This document shows positions 8,081 to 16,213 of a DNA stretch of 23,154 nt, in pieces (within the stretch, counting starts at the first letter, position 1; every line of letters starts with the position of its first letter). Origin of the DNA: UBA9076 sp964418835 (lineage in GTDB: Bacteria > Bacillota_I > Bacilli_A > Erysipelotrichales > Erysipelotrichaceae). Below the pieces are notes generated by a model that was given only the letters and a program-made list of their open reading frames with translations, did not search any database and was not told where the DNA came from. The stretch is taken from assembly GCA_964418835.1 (NCBI GenBank), contig CAYQNJ010000021.1, positions 1-23,154 on the forward strand, read 5' to 3'. A program made the translations under genes and the position numbers.

Positions 8081-10626
8081 TATTTAGCCTCTAACCAATT
8101 AGTTCCAACCTTACATTCCGCAATTAAAGGAACCTTTAACTTTATTACATTAACCATTCCTTGATTAATAATTTCTTTCATTGTTTCAACTTCATTTTGT
8201 GTTACATCAAAAATCAATTCGTCATGAACTTGAAGAATCATTTTAGATTTAACATTTTTTTCTTTCATCATTTTACTTATATCAACCATAGCCATTTTAA
8301 TAATATCTGCTGCACTGCCTTGTATTGGTGCATTCATTGCAGCTCTTTTACCAAATTCTCTTACCATATGGTTCTTATCATTTATTTGTGGAATTACCCT
8401 TCTTCTATTTGATATGGTTTTTACATAACCATGTTCCTTACAAAATTCAACTACTTCATTCATGTATTGATGTATTCTTGGGAATCTATCATTATAAATA
8501 TCCATAAATTCTTTTGCTTCTTTTCTAGATATATTTAATTGTTGAGATAAACCAAAATCACTAATACCATAAACTATTCCGAAGTTAACAGCTTTAGCCT
8601 TCCTTCTTAAATTAGAATCCACTTGATCTTCATCTACAGAAAATACTTCCATAGCTGTTTTAGTATGTACATCCAAATTAGTATTAAAAGCTTCTATCAA
8701 ACCTTTTTCATCAGCTAAATCAGCCAACACTCTTAGTTCTATTTGAGAATAGTCACACGCTACTAGCACATTACCTTTTGAAGGTAAGAAGGCCTTTCTA
8801 ACCTGACTTCCTTGTTCATCTCTAACAGATATGTTTTGTAGGTTAGGGTCAGTACTTGAAAGTCTTCCTGTTTGAGATACACATTGATTAAATACTGTAT
8901 GAATTTTACCATCATTTTGAACATACTTTTTTAACCCTTCAGCGTATGTACTATATATCTTTTGAAGTTTTCTATACTCCATTAAATCGTCTATTACAGG
9001 ATGAAATCCACTTAGTTTTTCTAACACATCAACTGCAGTACTTCTTTTCTTATTAGAAGGTAATTGTAATCTATCAAATAATACTTCTCCTAATTGTTTT
9101 GGTGAATTAATATTAAACTCAATACCTGCATGCTCATAAATAGTTTTAGTTAATTCATTTATTCTGTCTAATGTTTCATTTGCAATAGTATCAAGTACTT
9201 CTTCATCCACATTGATACCCTCTTCTTCCATATCTAAAAGAATATAACTTAATGGTAATTCTAGATTATAATATAAATCTTCTAATTCTAACTCTTTTAA
9301 TTTATTGACCGTAAGCTCATACATCCTATAAATATTTATTGCTGAATTTGTACTAACTTCAATATTACTTGAGTTTTTATCAACGGTGCTAAGATCAAAT
9401 TCTTCATATATCTTTTCTTTACTTGTAAGAGTACTATTACATAAAAATGAAGAAATCATCGAATCAAAATTAAATTTAATTGTAAAATTGTTTGCTTTTG
9501 CTAAATGAATATCTCTTTTAAAATCATAACCAATCTTATAACTATCATTATTTAAGTATTCTAATGAAGCTTTATCGCCTATTAAATCATCCAATGATAT
9601 ATAAACAGTTTTATCACCATTGTATAAACTAATTCCAAATAGTTTAGCCTTAAAGAATTCATCATTATTATCATCAAAGTCTATTGATACAGGAACATTA
9701 TAAAATTCTTTTGGTATGGTTTTTACAATCTCATATGTAGAAATAACTTTATCTTTACTATCTTCAACAAGATCTATATACCTTTTCTTTATACTATTCA
9801 TATCAATTAACTCTAAGAAATCAATTAATCTTTTATAATTTGGTTTAAACTTATAATCATCATCATCTTTTTTTATTTCAACATCACATTTAATAGTAGC
9901 TAATCTCTTACTCATAATCGCAATTTCTTTATTATCTTCAACTTTTTCTTTTAACTTACCCTTTAATTTATCTGTATTATTTAATAAATTTTCTACTGTA
10001 TTAAATTCACTTAAAAGTTTTAATGCTGTCTTTTCACCTACACCAGGTATACCAGGTATGTTATCTGCTGTATCTCCCATCAAGCCTTTTAAATCTATTA
10101 TTTGAGAAGGAACTATTCCATACTCATCCATCAATCTTTTTTCATCATATTCTTCTACATCAGTAATACCTTTTTTCATTAACCAAATTGATGTAGTTTC
10201 ATCAATCAATTGAAGCATATCTCTATCACTTGTAAGAATATTAATATCATATTCTGGATACCTTTTAGTAAGAGTACCAATAATATCATCTGCCTCAATA
10301 CCAACCATATCAATATGTTCTATACCATAAGCATCTAAATAATCTCTAACAAGTTGAAATTGAGGAACCAACTCTTCTGGTGCTTCTTTTCTAGTTCCCT
10401 TATACTCAGAAAAGATATCATTTCTAAAAGTAGATTTCCCAGCATCAAAAGCAACTACTATTGAATAAGGTTCTACTAGATCAATAGCCTTTTGTAACAT
10501 ATTTGCAAATCCATATATAGCATTTGTAGGTATACCCTTTTTTGTTGTCATTAACCTTCCATACATAGTTGCATAAAAAGCTCTAAACAACATAGAATAA
10601 CCATCAACTAACAACATTTTTTTCAT
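8080..10626 (-). CDS. polA: DNA polymerase I
   Basis: Repair and Okazaki-fragment polymerase of 848 aa. The N-terminal 5' nuclease domain (about 1-290) is intact, with LLVDGYSMLFRAF, SEYKGTRKEAP, ADDIIGT, TSDRDMLQL and the helix-hairpin-helix GIPGVGEKTA. The middle 3'-5' exonuclease domain (about 300-460) is degenerate: its first motif reads SIDFDD rather than the usual DTETD type and the last tyrosine motif is not found, so proofreading is probably lost, as in Bacillus PolA. The polymerase domain has motif A DYSQIELR, motif B RRKAKAVNFG and motif C VHDELIF. An open frame runs to 10653, but ATG 10626 has GGAGG six bases upstream and gives the usual MKKMLLVDG start. The gene leads the polA-mutM-coaE-dnaB-dnaI block. 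Confidence 0.97.
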   Translation of the reverse strand: MKKMLLVDGYSMLFRAFYATMYGRLMTTKKGIPTNAIYGFANMLQKAIDLVEPYSIVVAFDAGKSTFRNDIFSEYKGTRKEAPEELVPQFQLVRDYLDAYGIEHIDMVGIEADDIIGTLTKRYPEYDINILTSDRDMLQLIDETTSIWLMKKGITDVEEYDEKRLMDEYGIVPSQIIDLKGLMGDTADNIPGIPGVGEKTALKLLSEFNTVENLLNNTDKLKGKLKEKVEDNKEIAIMSKRLATIKCDVEIKKDDDDYKFKPNYKRLIDFLELIDMNSIKKRYIDLVEDSKDKVISTYEIVKTIPKEFYNVPVSIDFDDNNDEFFKAKLFGISLYNGDKTVYISLDDLIGDKASLEYLNNDSYKIGYDFKRDIHLAKANNFTIKFNFDSMISSFLCNSTLTSKEKIYEEFDLSTVDKNSSNIEVSTNSAINIYRMYELTVNKLKELELEDLYYNLELPLSYILLDMEEEGINVDEEVLDTIANETLDRINELTKTIYEHAGIEFNINSPKQLGEVLFDRLQLPSNKKRSTAVDVLEKLSGFHPVIDDLMEYRKLQKIYSTYAEGLKKYVQNDGKIHTVFNQCVSQTGRLSSTDPNLQNISVRDEQGSQVRKAFLPSKGNVLVACDYSQIELRVLADLADEKGLIEAFNTNLDVHTKTAMEVFSVDEDQVDSNLRRKAKAVNFGIVYGISDFGLSQQLNISRKEAKEFMDIYNDRFPRIHQYMNEVVEFCKEHGYVKTISNRRRVIPQINDKNHMVREFGKRAAMNAPIQGSAADIIKMAMVDISKMMKEKNVKSKMILQVHDELIFDVTQNEVETMKEIINQGMVNVIKLKVPLIAECKVGTNWLEAK

Positions 10627-10664
10627 AAAAATCCTCCAAGTTAATTCTAACATATTATTACATG

Positions 10665-10690
10665 AAAAAAGCCAAGATTAACTTGGCTTA
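10665..10690 (-). terminator. Intrinsic terminator of the pot operon
   Basis: Perfect 8-bp stem AAGCCAAG / CTTGGCTT (10669-10676 with 10682-10689, five-base loop), followed on the minus strand by a run of six T residues. The potD TAA stop (10690-10688) forms the base of the stem. It separates the polyamine operon from polA, leaving only about 38 bp for a polA promoter. Confidence 0.85.
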
Positions 10691-11779
10691 ATTTGTTGCT
10701 TGTTGGAATTTAGAGAATATTTCATTGTGTAATTCAAGTGCTGCATCATCAACATTTTGAATCATTTCTCCATCTTCTATTGATTTAACATTTTCTTCTG
10801 ATACAACTATAGCTGGTTTCATCTCTTCACTAATTAATTCTTCAGCAGCTTTATTAGTTACAAAGTAACCTAACCATTCATAACTTTTCGCAGCTACTTC
10901 TGGATCATTAATATACTCTAAGAACGCATGAGCAGCATCACTGTTAGGAGCTTGACTAGGTATAAATCCTGCCATAATTCCAAACCCAACGCCTTCTTCT
11001 GGGTAAACCGCTTTAAATTCAGGATTATTTAATAATGCCGATGTAACTTGAGAAGTATACATAAATGCCACAGATACTTCGCCACTAATTAAGAAATCTT
11101 GAAGATTACTATCATTAATTAATCTGATATTAGGAGCAAGTTCTATTAATTTATCTCCCGCTTGTTGAATTTCATTTAAATCATTTGTATTAAATGAATA
11201 TCCTAAACTCTTTAAAGTAATACCATTGATAACTCTTGCATTACCAACAATACCAATACTATCTTCTAAAGCTGGATTCCATAAATCTTTATAGCTTTTA
11301 ATTTCAAAATCAACTTCATTTGGATTATAAACTATCATTGGAATTCCTGCACCATAAGGTACTGTATATTCATTAGTTGGATCATAGAATTGACTTTCAA
11401 ATAATGGATTAACATTACCAATTGTTGAAATCTTTGATTTATCTAATTTTTGTACTAAACCTTGTTCGATAGCAACTTCAATAATATAATCATCAGCTAT
11501 AACCAAGTCATAGTCTTTACCTTGTGTTTCTTCTAATTTAGCAAGCATTGTTTCATCAAAATCAAAGTTAGAGTAATTAATCTCAACTCCATATTTTTCA
11601 GTAAAACCATCTAATACTTCTTGAGGAAACATTCCATCCCATGTATATAGATTTAATGTTGTTCCTTCTAATGGTTTAGTAGTTCCTTCTTCTGTTGTCT
11701 CTGTAGTAGAAGATGAGCATCCTGTTAAAACTAAAGTCAGGATAATCAATAGAGCACTTAATTTTTTAATTATTTTCAT
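10688..11779 (-). CDS. potD: Spermidine/putrescine-binding lipoprotein PotD
   Basis: Extracytoplasmic solute-binding lipoprotein of the polyamine ABC importer. The N terminus MKIIKKLSALLIILTLVLTG followed by C21 is a clear lipoprotein signal, so the mature protein is anchored outside the membrane. The mature part contains LNLYTWDGMFP near the start, DLVIADDYIIEVAIEQGL, the YTVPYGAGIPMIVYNP segment and an ISGEVSVAFMYTSQ stretch, all typical of the PotD/PotF family. At 363 aa the length is normal. ATG at 11779 is preceded by GAGGAAAGGAAAGAA, and it lies 18 bp after potC. It is the last gene of the operon; its stop codon is part of the terminator stem. Spermidine versus putrescine preference cannot be decided here. 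Confidence 0.95.
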   Translation of the reverse strand: MKIIKKLSALLIILTLVLTGCSSSTTETTEEGTTKPLEGTTLNLYTWDGMFPQEVLDGFTEKYGVEINYSNFDFDETMLAKLEETQGKDYDLVIADDYIIEVAIEQGLVQKLDKSKISTIGNVNPLFESQFYDPTNEYTVPYGAGIPMIVYNPNEVDFEIKSYKDLWNPALEDSIGIVGNARVINGITLKSLGYSFNTNDLNEIQQAGDKLIELAPNIRLINDSNLQDFLISGEVSVAFMYTSQVTSALLNNPEFKAVYPEEGVGFGIMAGFIPSQAPNSDAAHAFLEYINDPEVAAKSYEWLGYFVTNKAAEELISEEMKPAIVVSEENVKSIEDGEMIQNVDDAALELHNEIFSKFQQATN

Positions 11780-11797
11780 TTCTTTCCTTTCCTCAAA

Positions 11798-12592
11798 CTA
11801 TATATCTTGTTTGATTTTATTTGTATTCTTTCTATTTACAAGTTCATATAAGAATATACAAATTATTGTTATTAGTAGAATCATTGTAGCTAATGCATTG
11901 ATTTCAGGAGTAACTCCAGTTTTCATTTTAGTATATATTTTTATTGCAAGTGTATTAACAGTTGGTCCTGTAGTAAATATAGAAATTACTACATCATCAA
12001 ATGACATCGCAAATGATAATAATACACCTGATAGTATTCCTGGCAATATATATGGAAATACAATATCTCTAAAAGTTTGAAAAGTTGATGCTCCTAAATC
12101 TTTTGCGGCTTCCTCATATGAAGGATCCATTCCAATAAGTCTTGCCCTTACAAGCATAAATACATAAGGTATACAAAATGAAGTATGTGCAATAATGATT
12201 GTTACAAATCCAAATGGTATATCTATAAATGAGAATAAAGCCAGAAACAACATACCAAGTATAATTTCAGGAATCATAATAGGTAGTGTCGAGAAATAGG
12301 ATATCACATTATCAATAAAAAGTTTAGTGTTACGCATCGCAATAGCTGCAGTAGTTCCGATTATCACCGCAAAACTACAAGTAAAGAAAGCAACTATCAA
12401 ACTATTAATCAATGATCTTTTCAAATCATTATCTCTCATTAGTTGTTGATACCAAGTTAATGAAAATCCTCCCCAAACCGAAGTAATCTTAGAAGCATTA
12501 AATGAATAAACAACAGTTAAAATAATTGGTAAGTAGTTAAGTAATGTAATAATTATTAAAAATAGTATAGCTTTTTTAGAGAGTTTTTTCAT
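11798..12592 (-). CDS. potC: Spermidine/putrescine ABC permease PotC
   Basis: Integral membrane subunit of the polyamine importer, 264 aa with about six predicted transmembrane helices. The first is near residues 9-30. The cytoplasmic coupling loop with the EAA motif is visible as YEEAAKDLGASTFQTFRDIVFPYILPGI, which contacts PotA. The ATG at 12592 overlaps the potB TGA stop (ATGA), indicating translational coupling, and potD starts 18 bp beyond the stop. The C-terminal position after PotB and the FDDVVISIFTTGP segment distinguish PotC from PotB. Confidence 0.94.
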   Translation of the reverse strand: MKKLSKKAILFLIIITLLNYLPIILTVVYSFNASKITSVWGGFSLTWYQQLMRDNDLKRSLINSLIVAFFTCSFAVIIGTTAAIAMRNTKLFIDNVISYFSTLPIMIPEIILGMLFLALFSFIDIPFGFVTIIIAHTSFCIPYVFMLVRARLIGMDPSYEEAAKDLGASTFQTFRDIVFPYILPGILSGVLLSFAMSFDDVVISIFTTGPTVNTLAIKIYTKMKTGVTPEINALATMILLITIICIFLYELVNRKNTNKIKQDI

Positions 12593-13443
12593 AGTATTCC
12601 CTCCAATTCAGTAGTTTTTGCAAACTTCTTATATAAACCTAAAATAATAGAGGTTAGTATCATTAAGATAACACTTAAGGCAGCCGCAAATGGAGTATTT
12701 CTTCCCTTTGTCAATTGCTCAGAAATAACTGTACTAATTAATACAATCTTATTTCCACCTAATATCTCAGCTACATAAAATAAACCCATACTTGGCACAA
12801 AAGTAAGCACAATACCGCTTAATATTCCTGGCATCGTTTGAACTAAGGTAATTGATTTAAAAGCTTCAAACGATGAAGCTCCTAAATCCCTTGCAGCCTC
12901 TACTAAACTCCAATCCATTTTTTCCACACTAGAAAATACAGAAAGTATCATAAATGGCAATAAGAAATAAATCATACCAACAACTACCGCTGGATATGAA
13001 TAAAGTAGTTTTAATGGTTTTTCCACAATATTTAAAACCATAAGTATTTTATCTAAAACACCATTGCTTCTAAATATAATAATCCAACCATTCAATCTTA
13101 TAAGACCACTAGTCCAAAAAGGTATCATTAATAAAATCATCAATCTTCTTTTCCATGCATCATTTAATCTAGCCATATAATAACCATATGCATATCCAAT
13201 TATTAATACAAAGAAAGTAGTAATTAATGCTAATTTTAAAGATTCTATAAATATTCCCATATAAAAACTACTAAATACCTTTTCATAGTTTTCAAAAGTA
13301 AAATTAAATGTATATCCCCATGTTTGTGCTTTAGTTAAAAAACTAAGTACAAACATATAAATTATCGGAATTATTATAAATGCAATTGTATAAGTATATA
13401 CTGGTAATCTTAATAAATTAGAATATATTTTTTTAATCTTCAT
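12589..13443 (-). CDS. potB: Spermidine/putrescine ABC permease PotB
   Basis: Second membrane subunit of the polyamine importer. After start correction it has 284 aa, with hydrophobic helices through the protein and an EAA coupling loop visible as LVEAARDLGASSFEAFKSITL. The family segment LMIPFWTSGLIRLNGW is present. The frame is open to a TTG at 13449. The ATG at 13443 is a better start, with GAGG nine bases upstream and the typical MKIKKIY beginning. It overlaps the 3' end of potA by 11 bp. The stop overlaps the potC start. PotB and PotC form the heterodimeric channel energised by PotA. Confidence 0.94.
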   Translation of the reverse strand: MKIKKIYSNLLRLPVYTYTIAFIIIPIIYMFVLSFLTKAQTWGYTFNFTFENYEKVFSSFYMGIFIESLKLALITTFFVLIIGYAYGYYMARLNDAWKRRLMILLMIPFWTSGLIRLNGWIIIFRSNGVLDKILMVLNIVEKPLKLLYSYPAVVVGMIYFLLPFMILSVFSSVEKMDWSLVEAARDLGASSFEAFKSITLVQTMPGILSGIVLTFVPSMGLFYVAEILGGNKIVLISTVISEQLTKGRNTPFAAALSVILMILTSIILGLYKKFAKTTELEGIL

Positions 13444-14404
13444 TATCAATTACCTCAACTTGGTAAACATCATCCCAACCTATATTAACAACATCGCCTA
13501 CTTTAACATCAATATCCATACCACTATGACTTGATATTAAAGTTTGTCCATCATCCAATAAATATTTAACCTTAGATAAACCACCAATAAAAGATTTTTC
13601 TAAAACAGTGCTTTTTAAATCACCTTTATTCAAATTAATATACTCACTTCTTATTGCATATGTTTTACCATCTTTTTTATATATATTTGAGTTACCAACA
13701 AAAGTAGCCACATAACTAGTCTTAGGTTTGTAGTAAATCTCATTTGGTGTTCCAATTTGTTCAAAAACACCCTTATTCATTACAACTATTCTACTTGACA
13801 TATTCAAAGCTTCTTCTTGGTCATGAGTAATATAAATAAATGTAATACCTAAAGATTTTTGAATTCTTTTTAATTCTTCTTGCATTTGTCTTCTTAAAAC
13901 TAAATCTAAGGCTCCTAATGGCTCATCTAGCAACAAAACTGAAGGTTTATTTACTATAGCTCTAGCAATCGCAACTCTTTGTCTTTGACCTCCACTTAAT
14001 TGATCTGGAAGTCTTTTTTCATATCCTTCAAGTTGTACTAATTTTAATGCACTCTTAACTTCCTTTTCTATTTCTTCTTTTGGAATTTTCTTTATCTTTA
14101 AACCATAGCCAATATTTTGTTCAACATTCATATTTGGAAACAAAGCATAGTTTTGAAAAACAGTATTAACATCCCTTTTATTAGGTTCTAAATTTGTAAT
14201 TTCTTTTCCTTCTAATATTACTTTTCCACTATCTGCAGTTTCTAAACCTGCAATAATTCTAATTGTAGTTGTTTTACCACAACCACTTGATCCAAGTAGA
14301 GTAACAAATTCACCTTTATCAATATCTAAAGAAATCCCCTTTAAAACTTCAACACCATCAAAACTTTTTCTTATATCTTTTAATTGAAGTATTGTTTCAC
14401 TCAT
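13433..14404 (-). CDS. potA: Spermidine/putrescine ABC ATPase PotA
   Basis: ATP-binding subunit of the polyamine importer, 323 aa. ABC motifs are complete: Walker A GSSGCGKTT (38-46), Q-loop QNYALFP (84-90), signature LSGGQ (136-140), Walker B LLLDE (157-161), D-loop GALD, and switch histidine H194 in THDQEEA. The C-terminal region (about 240-323) is a regulatory OB/TOBE-like domain, somewhat shorter than in the 370-aa E. coli PotA. The ATG overlaps the stop of the preceding C39-like gene (ATGA), so the two proteins are probably made in coupled amounts. This coupling is the strongest link between the protease homologue and the transporter. Confidence 0.96.
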   Translation of the reverse strand: MSETILQLKDIRKSFDGVEVLKGISLDIDKGEFVTLLGSSGCGKTTTIRIIAGLETADSGKVILEGKEITNLEPNKRDVNTVFQNYALFPNMNVEQNIGYGLKIKKIPKEEIEKEVKSALKLVQLEGYEKRLPDQLSGGQRQRVAIARAIVNKPSVLLLDEPLGALDLVLRRQMQEELKRIQKSLGITFIYITHDQEEALNMSSRIVVMNKGVFEQIGTPNEIYYKPKTSYVATFVGNSNIYKKDGKTYAIRSEYINLNKGDLKSTVLEKSFIGGLSKVKYLLDDGQTLISSHSGMDIDVKVGDVVNIGWDDVYQVEVIDNED

Positions 14405-15012
14405 TTAGATTTCCTCCTATTCTTTTTTAAAGAACATGTAGTATTATACATCAAAACAGCGATTCTATCTTCTACTTTACCCAAGTTATAATCACTCTTA
14501 CCTTCACAATCTAAAACATATTTCTTAACAACCCTATTTGCTTTAAATGGTTCATTAATAATTTCAACACCTTCTAGATTAAAACTTCTTTTCCTATAAT
14601 AAGAATCAAAGATATAAACATCATCATCAATAATATCTGTAATTAATATGTAATGAGGAACCCCTGATATACATTTCAAGATAATAACACCATTGTTTTT
14701 AACACAGTCAATAAACTTATCATTATCTTTAAAGTATACATGTTCGTTATTTATGCATTCACAATATATTTTAAAACCTGTAGACTTGGAATAATGGTTA
14801 AAATATTGAGATAAAAAATACATTGATACATCTGATGTTCCATACATACCTTGTATTCCTCTTTTATTATATCTATCTAAAGTATATTTATAAATGTTAT
14901 TAATCAAATCTGGTTTAATAGATTCTCTATCATACAAATACATTAATGCATTTATAACACTTGTTGGTCCACAATCATATTCACTTATTTGATAACTTAA
15001 TGGATTCTTCAT
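14401..15012 (-). CDS. C39-like cysteine protease homologue, first gene of the pot operon
   Basis: A 203-aa soluble protein with no signal peptide or membrane helix. The N terminus has the papain-like C39 pattern: Q8, then D13-C14-G15-P16 (a QISEYDCGPTS motif with the oxyanion-hole Gln six residues before Cys). H120 in GVPHYILI and D136 in IFDSYYR fit the rest of a catalytic triad. Standalone C39-like domains of this kind can be peptidases or peptide-binding proteins; here no ABC exporter domain is attached and no double-glycine bacteriocin precursor is seen nearby. The C terminus is very basic (KKNRRKSK). AAGGAGGTAATT precedes the ATG. It leads the transcript and overlaps potA by ATGA. Its substrate and its role with the polyamine importer are unknown. 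I am confident of the fold, less of peptidase activity. Confidence 0.75.
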   Translation of the reverse strand: MKNPLSYQISEYDCGPTSVINALMYLYDRESIKPDLINNIYKYTLDRYNKRGIQGMYGTSDVSMYFLSQYFNHYSKSTGFKIYCECINNEHVYFKDNDKFIDCVKNNGVIILKCISGVPHYILITDIIDDDVYIFDSYYRKRSFNLEGVEIINEPFKANRVVKKYVLDCEGKSDYNLGKVEDRIAVLMYNTTCSLKKNRRKSK

Positions 15013-15046
15013 AATTACCTCCTTAAAAAATAAAACTATAAGAACA

Positions 15047-15052
15047 ATTATA
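15047..15052 (-). promoter_or_regulatory. Probable -10 box of the C39-potABCD operon
   Basis: A consensus TATAAT occurs on the minus strand at 15052-15047, about 35 bases before the ATG, within the only gap that can hold the operon promoter. The matching -35 position (around 15070-15075) falls in the upstream terminator stem and is a poor match, so the promoter is either weak or helped by a regulator. Confidence 0.5.
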
Positions 15053-15068
15053 CATTAAAAAAATAATA

Positions 15069-15102
15069 AAACTGAATACCTTGATTTATCAGTATTCAGT
15101 TT
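15069..15102 (-). terminator. Intrinsic terminator after the ZnuA-like lipoprotein gene
   Basis: An 11-bp perfect stem (arms 15069-15079 and 15092-15102, core ACTGAATAC / GTATTCAGT) with a 12-base loop lies 6 bp past the stop codon. On the minus strand it is followed by TTTTATTATTTTTTT (with the stem end), a good T-rich tail. It isolates the lipoprotein gene from the C39-pot operon. Confidence 0.82.
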
Positions 15103-15108
15103 ATTACA

Positions 15109-16158
15109 TTATTCTTGATCTTCAGTTGATTCAACAGGTATTACCACTTGTTCAACAGGTACTTCTTCTACTATTGTCCCTCTATCACTAGCCATAGTAT
15201 CTAAAACACTTAAGTTTTCATACATTATTGATAAATAATCTTTTCCATCATTTTTTTGAGAATCAGTTAAACTACTTAAATTACTTAATTCAACTCTTGT
15301 CAGTTTTAGTTCACCTTGTAAATCATTAAATAACTCAATCATATCTTCGCTCATATTAGGCTCATAAACAATGTATTTAACATTATCATTAATAATCCTT
15401 GTCTTAATAATTTCTAATTGTTCTTCAGACGGTAATGTGCCATATTTGGATAAAACAACAGGATAAAGTTGTATACCATATGTCTTTTGCCAGTTACCAA
15501 AACTTGCGGTCATTGATACAAATTTAATTTCTTTATTACTTGTAGTGACCTTTGTTGCTAATAATTGATAAGCGGCATCTAATCTTACTAAATCTGCTTC
15601 AAGTAATTTATAGTTATCTTCATATATAGTTTTATTATCAGGATATGTTGTAACTAAGAAATCTCTTATATCCTTTGACATTGATAACATTGCAATAGGA
15701 TCTAACCATAAATATAAATCCTTAGCATTTACATCTATATTATTAAATACATCACCTTTATAATAAGGTCCTTCAATATATGTTACTTCTCCATCTGTAA
15801 TAACTGGTGTATATCTTTGAAATGTGTAAATTGCATTTAAAGAAGACAAGTCTAATCTTTTTTCTATTACTTTACTTATTTCACTAGCATATACACTCAT
15901 ATATGGTTCTAATTGTCCTATATTAATTAACACAGAAGAATTAGTTAATATTTCTTCATAGTTATCAACTATTTGAGCTCTTTGAACTATTGAATCATTT
16001 TGAATAGATGCATAGTTAATAGTATTACCTGCAAGCCTTTGTAATATAAATTTAATTGGATATACAGTATATGCGACTTGATTATTTGTGACTGCGCATC
16101 CACTTATTGAAAATGACAGTAACATTATAACCAACAAAGATTTAATTTTCTTTATCAT
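15109..16158 (-). CDS. Orphan ZnuA/TroA-family lipoprotein lacking the metal-binding histidines
   Basis: Cluster A-I solute-binding protein, 349 aa. The signal MIKKIKSLLVIMLLSFSISG with lipobox Cys21 predicts a membrane-anchored extracellular protein. Family landmarks are readable: VYPIKFILQRLAG at the mature N terminus, INIGQLEPYM, LYLWLDP followed by a helical region, VSMTASFGNWQKTYGI, and LPSEEQLEIIKTRI...KYIVYEPNMS. At the places where zinc or manganese binders have His (PH, DPHxWLDP, HxAFGY) this protein has other residues, and the whole sequence contains no histidine. A 20-residue acidic/proline tail (EEVPVEQVVIPVES) ends it. No cognate permease or ATPase is nearby. I infer that it no longer binds metal in the standard way; its ligand is unknown. 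Confidence 0.8.
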   Translation of the reverse strand: MIKKIKSLLVIMLLSFSISGCAVTNNQVAYTVYPIKFILQRLAGNTINYASIQNDSIVQRAQIVDNYEEILTNSSVLINIGQLEPYMSVYASEISKVIEKRLDLSSLNAIYTFQRYTPVITDGEVTYIEGPYYKGDVFNNIDVNAKDLYLWLDPIAMLSMSKDIRDFLVTTYPDNKTIYEDNYKLLEADLVRLDAAYQLLATKVTTSNKEIKFVSMTASFGNWQKTYGIQLYPVVLSKYGTLPSEEQLEIIKTRIINDNVKYIVYEPNMSEDMIELFNDLQGELKLTRVELSNLSSLTDSQKNDGKDYLSIMYENLSVLDTMASDRGTIVEEVPVEQVVIPVESTEDQE

Positions 16159-16183
16159 AACAAACCTTCCTTAACACTAAATA

Positions 16184-16192
16184 AGTATATCA
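16184..16192 (-). promoter_or_regulatory. Possible extended -10 promoter for the ZnuA-like gene
   Basis: On the minus strand TGATATACT (16192-16184) gives an extended -10 element (TGn plus TATACT), with a second TATAAT at 16199-16194 overlapping the same AT-rich stretch. No convincing -35 is seen. GGAAGG follows as the ribosome binding site before ATG 16158. Read-through from the AI-2E-like gene cannot be excluded, since no terminator separates them. Confidence 0.4.
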
Positions 16193-16213
16193 TATTATAT
16201 AAATATTCTACTT

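Noticed and set aside
8960..10000. Degenerate 3'-5' exonuclease domain of PolA as a novel inactivation
   Set aside because: Loss of proofreading residues is common in Bacillota DNA polymerase I, so this is expected rather than unusual.
10691..15012. Bacteriocin export system suggested by a C39 domain near ABC genes
   Set aside because: The ABC genes are a standard polyamine importer with a binding lipoprotein; the C39-like protein has no transmembrane or ATPase part, and no double-glycine leader peptide gene was found in the neighbourhood.
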